A stretch of DNA of 38,679 nucleotides from an uncultured Clostridia bacterium. Its GTDB lineage: Bacteria > Bacillota > Clostridia > TANB77 > CAG-508. A model generated the notes under the pieces. It saw only the letters and a list, made by a program, of their open reading frames with translations. It searched no databases and was not told the origin of the DNA. The stretch lies in the NCBI GenBank assembly GCA_947631025.1, contig CANRKA010000009.1:1-38679 (forward strand), given 5' to 3'. The translations under genes and the position numbers were made by a program. Below are positions 18,003 to 25,729 of this stretch, one piece after another. Every line of letters starts with the position of its first letter. Within the stretch, counting starts at the first letter, position 1.

Positions 18003-19170
18003 TAACACCTTCTTCCAATTCATTTATTTTGCTATTTAGTTTATCTAATGCATCTTTTGCTATATCTTTTCCAATATATTCTCTATTTTCTTTAATCATT
18101 ATAGCTGCCATTTCTTTTGCAAGTTGTTCTATGTTATCTGATTTAGTTTCATATTGTTTTTGTCTATCAGATTTAGCTTTTTCTATGTTTTCATTTGCAA
18201 TTTCTAACGCTCTTTTTTCTATTTGTTTATTTAATTCTATTAATTTTTTGTTCCAAATATCTGGTGCTGTAGAATATAACTCTTGAAATCCAGCTTTCAT
18301 TGCAGTTTCAAAATCGAATGTTTCAGATTCATCTCTGTTATAAGCTACATATAGTAATTCTGCTAGTTCTTCCGAGTTCATAACCTTTGCTGAAACACTG
18401 CACGAATATAAAGATCTTATTATTGTTTGAGCTTTTGTATATAATTCTGAGAAAGCATTTTCTGCAATTTCAGATTTTTCCATATTTTCATTTACTTCTT
18501 CTGGATAATAATAAATTGCAATATAATATTTATTATTTAAAACATTTCTATTTTTGCTCATTTTTTCAGTATTTGCTATTATATCTTTACCATATTCTAA
18601 AAGGTTTGTCTGCTTAGCTATTTCATAATATTGCTTTCTAAGTTCTTCTTCTGTATATGCCCCAGAATTTACATTTGCTTGATAATTTATTTTGTTTTTG
18701 CTAAGTTCTCTTTCTATTTCATTCACATGTGCTTTATAATCTCTTAAGCTATTATCTAAATTAACTGTTCTTGTTTGTATATATAATTGAATTGGATATC
18801 TAAGTGTATTTAAGAATTGTAAAAATCCTTCTTCTACTCCAACTTTTTCTGCTCCAGAAAGTAAATCGTAGTTTATTCCTTGACATTTAAGTACCATAAC
18901 ATATCTTAATCCATTTTTTTGAACTATCATATTATCTTCAATTTTATCAAATTCCATAAAATCAAAAATAGATTGTTTACTGTAATTTTCTATTGCTTTT
19001 GGATTTTTTGTTTTCTTGCTGTTTTTATTTTCTTTACTTTTTATTTTTTCTTTTTTTGTTTTATTTTTAAATAATATTGTTACATATACACAAATAAGCA
19101 CTGCAAGAATTATAAGCATTGTAATTAATACAATAGTTAATATTTGAGATATTTGGTCTGTATTATTCAT
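17935..19170 (-). CDS. VirB4/TraC N-terminal-domain-like membrane protein with basic AT-hook-like tail
   Basis: N-terminal TM; 'MEFDKIEDNMIVQKNGLRYVMVLKCQGINYDLLSGAEKVGVEEGFLQFLNTLRYPIQLYIQTRTV'; between PrgI and VirB4. Confidence 0.75.
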   Translation of the reverse strand: MNNTDQISQILTIVLITMLIILAVLICVYVTILFKNKTKKEKIKSKENKNSKKTKNPKAIENYSKQSIFDFMEFDKIEDNMIVQKNGLRYVMVLKCQGINYDLLSGAEKVGVEEGFLQFLNTLRYPIQLYIQTRTVNLDNSLRDYKAHVNEIERELSKNKINYQANVNSGAYTEEELRKQYYEIAKQTNLLEYGKDIIANTEKMSKNRNVLNNKYYIAIYYYPEEVNENMEKSEIAENAFSELYTKAQTIIRSLYSCSVSAKVMNSEELAELLYVAYNRDESETFDFETAMKAGFQELYSTAPDIWNKKLIELNKQIEKRALEIANENIEKAKSDRQKQYETKSDNIEQLAKEMAAIMIKENREYIGKDIAKDALDKLNSKINELEEGVNDEKTKTKRRGRPRKQSNRAVS

Positions 19171-19507
19171 CTTTTGTTTCCTCCCTTAAATCATATACAT
19201 ATATTTTTTTATTTCTTTTAAATTTTATAAATGTAAGTAGTACTTGGTCTATATTTAATCCTCCTGTCTTTTTAGTAAATTCAAATGTGTTAATATCTGG
19301 AACTCTAAATGTTCCAATTATAAATCCTATAATTCCTAATATTAAAATTATTATTAGTCCTAATGTTTTTAAACCAAGCAAAGATAAAAGCCAATAAAAT
19401 ATTAATCCAATGCCTGCCCCTACACCAGTATAAATTAGTGCTTTTGTAGAAAAAACATATAGTATTCTACCTTCTCCTTTTGTATTCCTTGGAATATAAT
19501 ATGGCAT
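19163..19507 (-). CDS. PrgI family protein
   Basis: 'MPYYIPRNTKGEGRILYVFSTKALIYTGVGAGIGLIFYWLL', two TMs, precedes virB4; ATG at 19507 with AGGAGG SD. Confidence 0.85.
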   Translation of the reverse strand: MPYYIPRNTKGEGRILYVFSTKALIYTGVGAGIGLIFYWLLSLLGLKTLGLIIILILGIIGFIIGTFRVPDINTFEFTKKTGGLNIDQVLLTFIKFKRNKKIYVYDLREETKDE

Positions 19508-19555
19508 ATTTTTTCCTCCTATGTGTATATTATTTATCATAATACATTATAACAG

Positions 19556-19590
19556 AAATTGCGCAAAAATGTAAGATTTTTGCGCAATTT
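19556..19590. promoter_or_regulatory. 15-bp perfect inverted repeat overlapping a predicted promoter of the prgI-virB4 operon
   Basis: AAATTGCGCAAAAAT-GTAAG-ATTTTTGCGCAATTT; minus-strand CTTACA(19575-19570)-N18-TATAAT(19551-19546). Confidence 0.55.
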
Positions 19591-19671
19591 ATAATAATTT
19601 AATATAATAGTAATATTTTTGTAATATTATTGCAAATAATTTATACCAATAAAAGCATTTTTTAGCAAATA

Positions 19672-19693
19672 AAAAACCTCCGAAGAGGTTTTT
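19672..19693 (-). terminator. Intrinsic terminator after the third pilin-like gene
   Basis: AAAAACCTC-CGAA-GAGGTTTTT. Confidence 0.8.
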
Positions 19694-20056
19694 CTATTTA
19701 GTATTTGTTATTAAATCAAATATAAATCCTGCTATTGTTGATGCTGCAAACAATAACACTGCACCTACTAAATATGGCATCATTGATTTTTTGTATTCTG
19801 CTTTTTCTTCTGCACTTCCCATCATGTATTTAATACCTAAAACCATTAGCATAACAACAGAAATAATAATACCAGCTGCTCTTATAATACCAACAATTTT
19901 TGAACCAAATGCATCCATTGCATCTGAAGAAACATCGCCTGCTGTTATATTAGCTGGACTAGCAACAGCCATAACTGGTTGTACTATTGCAAAAATTGTC
20001 ATTACTACTAAAATAATTGCTAAAATTTTTATAATTTTTTTTGTGTTTATTTTCAT
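19694..20056 (-). CDS. VirB2/TrbC-like pilin-like protein
   Basis: Signal/TM plus two TMs around 'GIKYMMGSAEEKAEYKKSMMPYLVGAVLLFAASTI'. Confidence 0.8.
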   Translation of the reverse strand: MKINTKKIIKILAIILVVMTIFAIVQPVMAVASPANITAGDVSSDAMDAFGSKIVGIIRAAGIIISVVMLMVLGIKYMMGSAEEKAEYKKSMMPYLVGAVLLFAASTIAGFIFDLITNTK

Positions 20057-20137
20057 GATTTTATCCTCCTTTTTATTATTTTATATTTTATATTATTTTT
20101 TCTCAGTTTTATTTATGAGAAAATATTAATAACTAAT

Positions 20138-20554
20138 TTAACCTAATAACTTTGCAACTTGCATTGCTACTTTCCATATTGTAAAAGATGCAAATATAAC
20201 GACAATTCCTATAAAATATGGAGTTAATTTTTCTTTTACTTCTGCTTTTTCTTCTACACTTCCCATCATTATTTTTATACCAATAATAGCAGATACTATA
20301 ACAGAAGCTGCAATTCCGATTATAAATAAAATATTATATACATTATTTACTGTTTTTTCGAGCTTAGAGCCATCTACTGTTTGTATATGTTTCCCCTCAG
20401 AATCTTGCGCTTTTTTTCCAGCATCTATAAAAGAATCTCCTTCTGTTACTATACCATCAAAATTTGTTGCTGCATAAACACTATTTAAAAGAAAGTTAGA
20501 TGAAATAAATATTATACATATTAGTATGCTAATTAAAATTTTTTTCATATTCAT
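20138..20554 (-). CDS. VirB2/TrbC-like pilin-like protein
   Basis: Signal peptide; 'GIKIMMGSVEEKAEVKEKLTPYFIGIVVIFASFTIWK'. Confidence 0.8.
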   Translation of the reverse strand: MNMKKILISILICIIFISSNFLLNSVYAATNFDGIVTEGDSFIDAGKKAQDSEGKHIQTVDGSKLEKTVNNVYNILFIIGIAASVIVSAIIGIKIMMGSVEEKAEVKEKLTPYFIGIVVIFASFTIWKVAMQVAKLLG

Positions 20555-20624
20555 CCCTTCTTTTTACAATATATATTTATATTATACACTATTTACTTCT
20601 TTTTTGCAATAAATTAATTTTTTA

Positions 20625-21308
20625 TTATTTAAGAGCACTGTAAATTATATTTGGAATAGTTGACCCTACAAATAAAATTATAGCACCAACAATATATGGC
20701 AATAATGTTTTTTTATAGTCTGCCCTTTCTTCTACACTTCCTAGCATATATTTAACTCCAATAATCATTAAGCTTATTACAGAAACTATCATTCCTACAT
20801 TTTGAATTATTCCTAAAATTGGTCCTACTTTACTATTTATTTTTTCTGAATTTGCATTTGTTGGTTTATATATATCTGGATCTGAAGTTGGGTCTGCAAT
20901 TTCTGTTAATGTAGTTTTTGTTTCTTGTTTATCTGCTATACTACTAAGTTTTTGTTTATTTCCTTCATTGCATTTTGTAGACCAAGTACTTCTAACATCT
21001 TGTGGTACATTCTTTTTTAAGTCCTCTGGAGATGTTTTGCTAATATACTCATCAATTGAACTTTTAGATTTATTCTTTAAAGCTGATGTTATATCTTTAG
21101 CACTTTTTTTGGCGGTTGTCATAGTATTGTACCATGCTACTAATTTTTCAATACTTACTTTTGTAATGTCATTATCTTTATCTTTAATATATTTTTCTAT
21201 TTCACTTGCTTTAGCTGTTTTAGTAGGTGCAGCTGCATAAACGTTAGTAAAGCATCCTATAATAAAAAATAAAGCAATTACACATATTACTATCTTTTTT
21301 ATCTTCAT
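20625..21308 (-). CDS. VirB2/TrbC-like pilin-like protein with extended extracytoplasmic N-terminal region
   Basis: Signal peptide; about 130-aa insert; 'GVKYMLGSVEERADYKKTLLPYIVGAIILFVGSTI'. Confidence 0.8.
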   Translation of the reverse strand: MKIKKIVICVIALFFIIGCFTNVYAAAPTKTAKASEIEKYIKDKDNDITKVSIEKLVAWYNTMTTAKKSAKDITSALKNKSKSSIDEYISKTSPEDLKKNVPQDVRSTWSTKCNEGNKQKLSSIADKQETKTTLTEIADPTSDPDIYKPTNANSEKINSKVGPILGIIQNVGMIVSVISLMIIGVKYMLGSVEERADYKKTLLPYIVGAIILFVGSTIPNIIYSALK

Positions 21309-21395
21309 TTATCTCACCACTTTTAATATTACATATTTTTTCTTTTTTTGCAATATTTTTTTGCAATTTTTTTATTTTTTTTGTAAAAGCAAAAA

Positions 21396-21418
21396 AATAG
21401 CATCACAATGATGCTATT
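21396..21418 (-). terminator. Intrinsic terminator after the Spo0E-like gene
   Basis: AATAGCATCA-CAA-TGATGCTATT, T-run on the minus strand. Confidence 0.75.
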
Positions 21419-21599
21419 AATGCACTACTACATTTTTATTATTTACTTTCGTTTTTTTATTTATTCCATAGTATCTTTCTATTAATTTATCCAATTCCAC
21501 GCTTAATTCGTAAATAGTTTCGTAACTCTCGTCAGTTTCTATGCTTTTGTTTAATTTTTCTCTTAATTCACATATTTCATCATTTAGCATACTATCCAC
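21417..21599 (-). CDS. Spo0E-like aspartyl-phosphate phosphatase family protein
   Basis: 60 aa; 'ICELREKLNKSIETDESYETIYELSVELDKLIERYY' matches the Spo0E S-x-x-x-D pattern. Confidence 0.75.
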   Translation of the reverse strand: MDSMLNDEICELREKLNKSIETDESYETIYELSVELDKLIERYYGINKKTKVNNKNVVVH

Positions 21600-21782
21600 T
21601 CCTTTTTTTTACATTTTTCATTGGTATATTTAGATAGTAGCATAATATTTTTTACATTTCAACAAAAGTTTATTTTTTTTTTATTTTTTTATAAGTTTCG
21701 TTTTACTTTTTTTGGCTTTTTTTTAGACTTTATTATGTTATTTTTCCTTTTTTTATTTTTTTCGACAAGTAAGTATAGAACA

Positions 21783-21816
21783 AAAATAGTAGATGATTTT
21801 TTTCATCTACTATTTT
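21783..21816 (-). terminator. Hairpin at the 3' end of the M16 peptidase gene
   Basis: AAAATAGTAGATGA-TTTTTT-TCATCTACTATTTT. Confidence 0.7.
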
Positions 21817-23075
21817 ACAACAGATATTACCATTTTATTTGTATTAAATACTTCTTTAAAAATTTGATTTACATATTCTATAGTTAAGCTTGCAAATTCT
21901 TCTATATATTCAAATGGTTTTATTCCTTTAAAATAATCTGATAAAAATATTCCTGCAATTGAGTCTACATCATTATATTCCATTACATATTGCCCATATA
22001 TTTTTTTCTTTATTCTTGTATACTCTTCTTCGTTAATTCCTTTTTCTTTTAATTCATTTATTTTGTTTGTTAATTCTTCTAGTATTTTTTTAGGATTTTG
22101 TGCTTGTCCAGAAATTAATATATGTGCATAATTATTTGAAAATTCATATTCTAATTCTGGCTTTGCAATTAACTCCTGTGACTCGTATAAATCTTTATAT
22201 AATTTAGAGCTTTTCCCTAATAATATTTCTAATATTATTTCAACTGCAAGTGCTTTTTTTGCAGTAACTTTGTCTTTTACTTCATCTTTTATTCCAATTA
22301 CAAATATTGGTCTACTTATATCCATTTTATTTTCTGCTTCTTTTTTATTTATTTGTTCCTTTTCTTTTGGATATATTCTTTTTATTTCTCCTTGTACTGG
22401 CTTTTCTACTAAATTATCCTTTACCATTTCCATTGTTTTTTCTATCTCAAAATTTCCGCATAATACTAAAGCCATATTAGAAGGATTGTAAAATGTATTA
22501 TAGCATTTATATAATACCTCTTTGTCTATTTTATTAATAGATTCTACACTTCCTGCTATATCTATTCTTACAGGATTACTTTCATACATACATTTTAGTG
22601 CTTCCATATAAACTTTAGTTGCTGGGTCATCTTCGTACATATTTATTTCTTGCTCTATTATTCCTTGTTCTTTTTTTACGTTTTCGTCTGTATAATATGG
22701 ATGCTGTACATAGTCCATTAATTCTTTAAAAGCTTCATTAAAGTTATTTGTACATTCAAATAAATATGCTGTATAAGTATTACAAGTATATGCATTTGCA
22801 TCAACACCTAAACTTGAAAGTACATCTAAGCTATTTCTTCCATTTTCTTGTTCGAACATTTTATGCTCTAAAAAATGTGCAACTCCATCTGGTATTTTTA
22901 TCTCTTCTCCATCTTCTGGAACTATAAAGTTGTTGTCTATTGACCCAAAATGAGTTCCTATTATTGCATATTTTTTATTCGTATTTTGTTTTGGTATTAT
23001 CATAACTGTTAAACCATTTTCTAGCTTTTCTATATATACTTTTTCTTTTACTTTTGAATTTTCTATAATATCCAT
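21810..23075 (-). CDS. ymfH: M16 family zinc peptidase, YmfH/YfmH-like (EF-P modification-associated family)
   Basis: HxxEH motif 'VAHFLEHKMFE'; adjacent M16 paralog. Confidence 0.85.
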   Translation of the reverse strand: MDIIENSKVKEKVYIEKLENGLTVMIIPKQNTNKKYAIIGTHFGSIDNNFIVPEDGEEIKIPDGVAHFLEHKMFEQENGRNSLDVLSSLGVDANAYTCNTYTAYLFECTNNFNEAFKELMDYVQHPYYTDENVKKEQGIIEQEINMYEDDPATKVYMEALKCMYESNPVRIDIAGSVESINKIDKEVLYKCYNTFYNPSNMALVLCGNFEIEKTMEMVKDNLVEKPVQGEIKRIYPKEKEQINKKEAENKMDISRPIFVIGIKDEVKDKVTAKKALAVEIILEILLGKSSKLYKDLYESQELIAKPELEYEFSNNYAHILISGQAQNPKKILEELTNKINELKEKGINEEEYTRIKKKIYGQYVMEYNDVDSIAGIFLSDYFKGIKPFEYIEEFASLTIEYVNQIFKEVFNTNKMVISVVK

Positions 23076-23200
23076 TTTATATACCTCTTTTTTATTTATA
23101 ATTTTCCTTAAAAAGGCTAAAGGCTATAACTTTACCTTTTAATTTTTTATCTTAAGACCCATAGTCTTTTAATTTGTAAATTTTAAGTTTGAACAATAAA

Positions 23201-24463
23201 TTAGTTTTTTAAAAAGTATACTGTATTTATTTGTACAGTTTTAGCTAAATCGACTACCTGCTCCTTTGTTACTTTTTTTATGTTTTCTATATATTTTTCT
23301 AATGATATTTCTGTTCCTGTTAATTCTTGTCCAAAACAATATGATATTTGTGTATCTTGCTCATCTTCTATTGCTTGTATTGTAGATATTATATATTGTT
23401 TTGCATTTTCAAGTTCTTCTTGTGTAAAGTCTCCGCCTTTCATATCTTCTATTTGTTTTCTTATAATCTCTAGAGCTTTTTCATAGTTTTCAATTTCTAT
23501 ACCACATCTTATAAATATATTTGCCTTTTGTCTTATATAATTTGACCCTGCTGTATATGCTAAACTTTCTTTTTCTCTAACATTTTGGAATAATTTTGAA
23601 TTTGCTGTTCCACCTAAAATACTATTATAAACTAAGGCTATATTTTTAGAATTTTCGTTTTCTTCCTTTAAATTCATTCCTATTACTAATTTCCCTTGTG
23701 TTATATCCATACTTTCTTCTATTTTTTGCTCTTGTCTAAATTCACTATTTACACTATTTTTTGTATATTCTCCTTCTCTTTCTTGTAATTTTTTTATATT
23801 TTCGTTTTCTATTATAATATCTTTTAGATTTTCTGAAATTTTTCCAGAGGCATATATATCTATTTTACAGCTTTGTATTAATTTTAAATAGTGATTATAT
23901 AGCTTATCATTTGTTATGTTTTCTAATTCTTCTAATGTTCCAAATTTATATATTCCATATGGCATATCTTTATACATTTCTTCTATGCATCTATTAAAAG
24001 CATACATCCCCTTGTTATCTTTTTTGCTATTTATTATTTGTTTTAATTTTTCTTTTTCTACATTAAAATAATCTTCATTAAATTTATTGTTTTCAACAAG
24101 TGGATTAAAAGCTATATCTAATATAGTATTTATACTCTTTTTAAAGTTCTCTTCACCTTTAGGCAAAAATTCATCACTTAATGATTCTAGATATATTTTT
24201 ATAATTTGATTATCTCCTATTTTATCTACACCGCAATCAAAACTTGCTCCATACATATTTTCCAAATGTTTGCTAATTTCTTCTTGTGATTGTAAATTAT
24301 TTGTTCCTCTTCTTAAAATTAAGCTAATTAATGCATTTTTTGTAACATCTTCTTTTGTTATTTTTGTTGTTAGCATTATTGTAAATAAATTTGTTTTAAA
24401 TTTATTTGTCTCAACTGTATGTAAATTAATTCCTTTTTTTATTTGTTCTTTTTGATAATTCAT
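23201..24463 (-). CDS. ymfF: M16 family peptidase-like protein without HxxEH, YmfF/YfmF-like
   Basis: 'LILRRGTNNLQSQEEISKHLENMYGASFDCG'; 'NSILGGTANSKLFQNVREKESLAYTAGS'. Confidence 0.85.
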   Translation of the reverse strand: MNYQKEQIKKGINLHTVETNKFKTNLFTIMLTTKITKEDVTKNALISLILRRGTNNLQSQEEISKHLENMYGASFDCGVDKIGDNQIIKIYLESLSDEFLPKGEENFKKSINTILDIAFNPLVENNKFNEDYFNVEKEKLKQIINSKKDNKGMYAFNRCIEEMYKDMPYGIYKFGTLEELENITNDKLYNHYLKLIQSCKIDIYASGKISENLKDIIIENENIKKLQEREGEYTKNSVNSEFRQEQKIEESMDITQGKLVIGMNLKEENENSKNIALVYNSILGGTANSKLFQNVREKESLAYTAGSNYIRQKANIFIRCGIEIENYEKALEIIRKQIEDMKGGDFTQEELENAKQYIISTIQAIEDEQDTQISYCFGQELTGTEISLEKYIENIKKVTKEQVVDLAKTVQINTVYFLKN

Positions 24464-24621
24464 ACTAACACCCCTCTTAATTATTATTAACCTTTTTTTA
24501 TTTTTAATTCAATATTTAAATATATTTTGCTTTTAGATTTTAAAATGCCACGTTCCTACAATATTTTATATATTTGTTAAATTTTTAGAACAATAGCGGA
24601 CATTTTTATATAAATGTTTTG

Positions 24622-24668
24622 TTTTGTTATATAATAGGAAAGTAGCACTTTCCTATTATATAACAAAA
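24622..24668. repeat. 21-bp perfect inverted repeat
   Basis: TTTTGTTATATAATAGGAAAG-TAGCA-CTTTCCTATTATATAACAAAA. Confidence 0.8.
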
Positions 24669-24689
24669 GGGGTTCCTTTGAACCCCTTT
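24666..24689 (-). terminator. rpsU terminator hairpin
   Basis: AAAGGGGTTC-CTTT-GAACCCCTTT, T-run on the minus strand. Confidence 0.8.
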
Positions 24690-24694
24690 AATTT

Positions 24695-24865
24695 TTAAAA
24701 TTTTCTTTTTCTAGCTGCCTCAGATTTTTTCTTTCTTCTAACACTAGGTTTTTCATAATGCTCTCTTTTACGTACTTCTTGTAATACTCCATTACGTGCG
24801 CATTGTCTTTTGAATTTTTTAAGAGCATCTTCTATATTTCCATTTACTTTTATTTCATTTGACAT
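24695..24865 (-). CDS. rpsU: 30S ribosomal protein S21
   Basis: '[56 protein letters not shown]'. Confidence 0.97.
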   Translation of the reverse strand: MSNEIKVNGNIEDALKKFKRQCARNGVLQEVRKREHYEKPSVRRKKKSEAARKRKF

Positions 24866-25025
24866 ATATAATTCCCCTCCTTCCATTAACTTGTACAGTT
24901 TATGGTTTTTTAGAGTTAGGGGTTTTTAAATTTACTGTTATATTTAAATCCCTTACTTACGTTACACATTATACTCCATTAATACAGTGCTTGTCAATAT
25001 GTGTAAGGTATAAAATAGCAAAAAG

Positions 25026-25050
25026 AAAGTCGCCATAGATGACGACCTTT
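25026..25050 (-). terminator. Terminator-like hairpin downstream of nrdG
   Basis: GTCGcCATagATGaCGAC with minus-strand T-run. Confidence 0.6.
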
Positions 25051-25102
25051 ATATTATTTGATATTTATTAGTTTATATTTATTAATTTGCTTGAATTTTT
25101 TA

Positions 25103-25624
25103 TTAAATACTATATTCTACAACTTTCTTTTCTTTTAATGATTCTTGTACATCTATTATCCTTTGATTTTTTGAACCTCTAAATTTTAGTGTTTTGTCCT
25201 TTAGGTCTCTTTCAAATTCTCCATCTACCATAACATCTATATATTTTATTAATTCTTGAGTTACTTCATTTTCTGCATATTTTCCCTCTAATATATCTTT
25301 GTCTAACGTACACCCTGTATAACACCATATTGTTTTTTCTGGATATGTTTGTTTTACTTTTTTTACTAACTTTAATACTGTTTCTTGGTTTTGTATTTCT
25401 AAAGGATCTCCACCTAATAAAGATAATCCTGCTATATATTTTGGTTTTAAATATTCTAGTATTTGTTTTTCAGTCTCCTCTGTATATTCATTTCCATATT
25501 TAAAGTCCCAAGCTTCTTGATTAAAGCAGTCTTTGCAACAATGTGTACATCCGCTTACAAATAAAGATACTCTAACTCCTGTTCCATTTGCTATATCTAT
25601 TCTTTTTATATCTGCATAATTCAT
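25103..25624 (-). CDS. nrdG: Anaerobic ribonucleoside-triphosphate reductase activating protein
   Basis: Radical SAM CxxxCxxC 'GCTHCCKDCFNQEAWDF'; next to nrdD. Confidence 0.95.
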   Translation of the reverse strand: MNYADIKRIDIANGTGVRVSLFVSGCTHCCKDCFNQEAWDFKYGNEYTEETEKQILEYLKPKYIAGLSLLGGDPLEIQNQETVLKLVKKVKQTYPEKTIWCYTGCTLDKDILEGKYAENEVTQELIKYIDVMVDGEFERDLKDKTLKFRGSKNQRIIDVQESLKEKKVVEYSI

Positions 25625-25653
25625 ATATTTAGTCTCCCTTCGAAAGATTATAA

Positions 25654-25728
25654 GCGAGAAATTAGAAGTTAGATTTTAAAAAATTTCTTAAAAGATTTTT
25701 TAATTTTCTAACCTCTAATCTCTAATTA
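25654..25728. repeat. Imperfect inverted repeat in the nrdD-nrdG spacer
   Basis: GCGAGAAATTAGAAGTTAGATTTT versus reverse complement of TTTTCTAACCTCTAATCTCTAAT. Confidence 0.5.
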
Positions 25729-25729
25729 A

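Noticed and set aside
17935-19170. Split VirB4 as a frameshift artefact
   Set aside because: The ATPase gene has its own SD and a long upstream in-frame start region; the overlap is 68 nt and both termini look genuine. Kept as a split-gene observation instead.
20098-20124. TTTTCTCA/TGAGAAAA hairpin after the second pilin-like gene
   Set aside because: Only 8-bp AT-rich stem with a 10-nt loop and no minus-strand T-run; not called a terminator.
21600-21780. Strongly T-rich tract upstream of the Spo0E-like gene
   Set aside because: No ORF, repeat unit or stable structure recognised; probably AT-rich spacer.
23076-23200. aaaggctaaaggct short repeat in the spacer between the two M16 genes
   Set aside because: Too short to distinguish from chance in AT-rich sequence.
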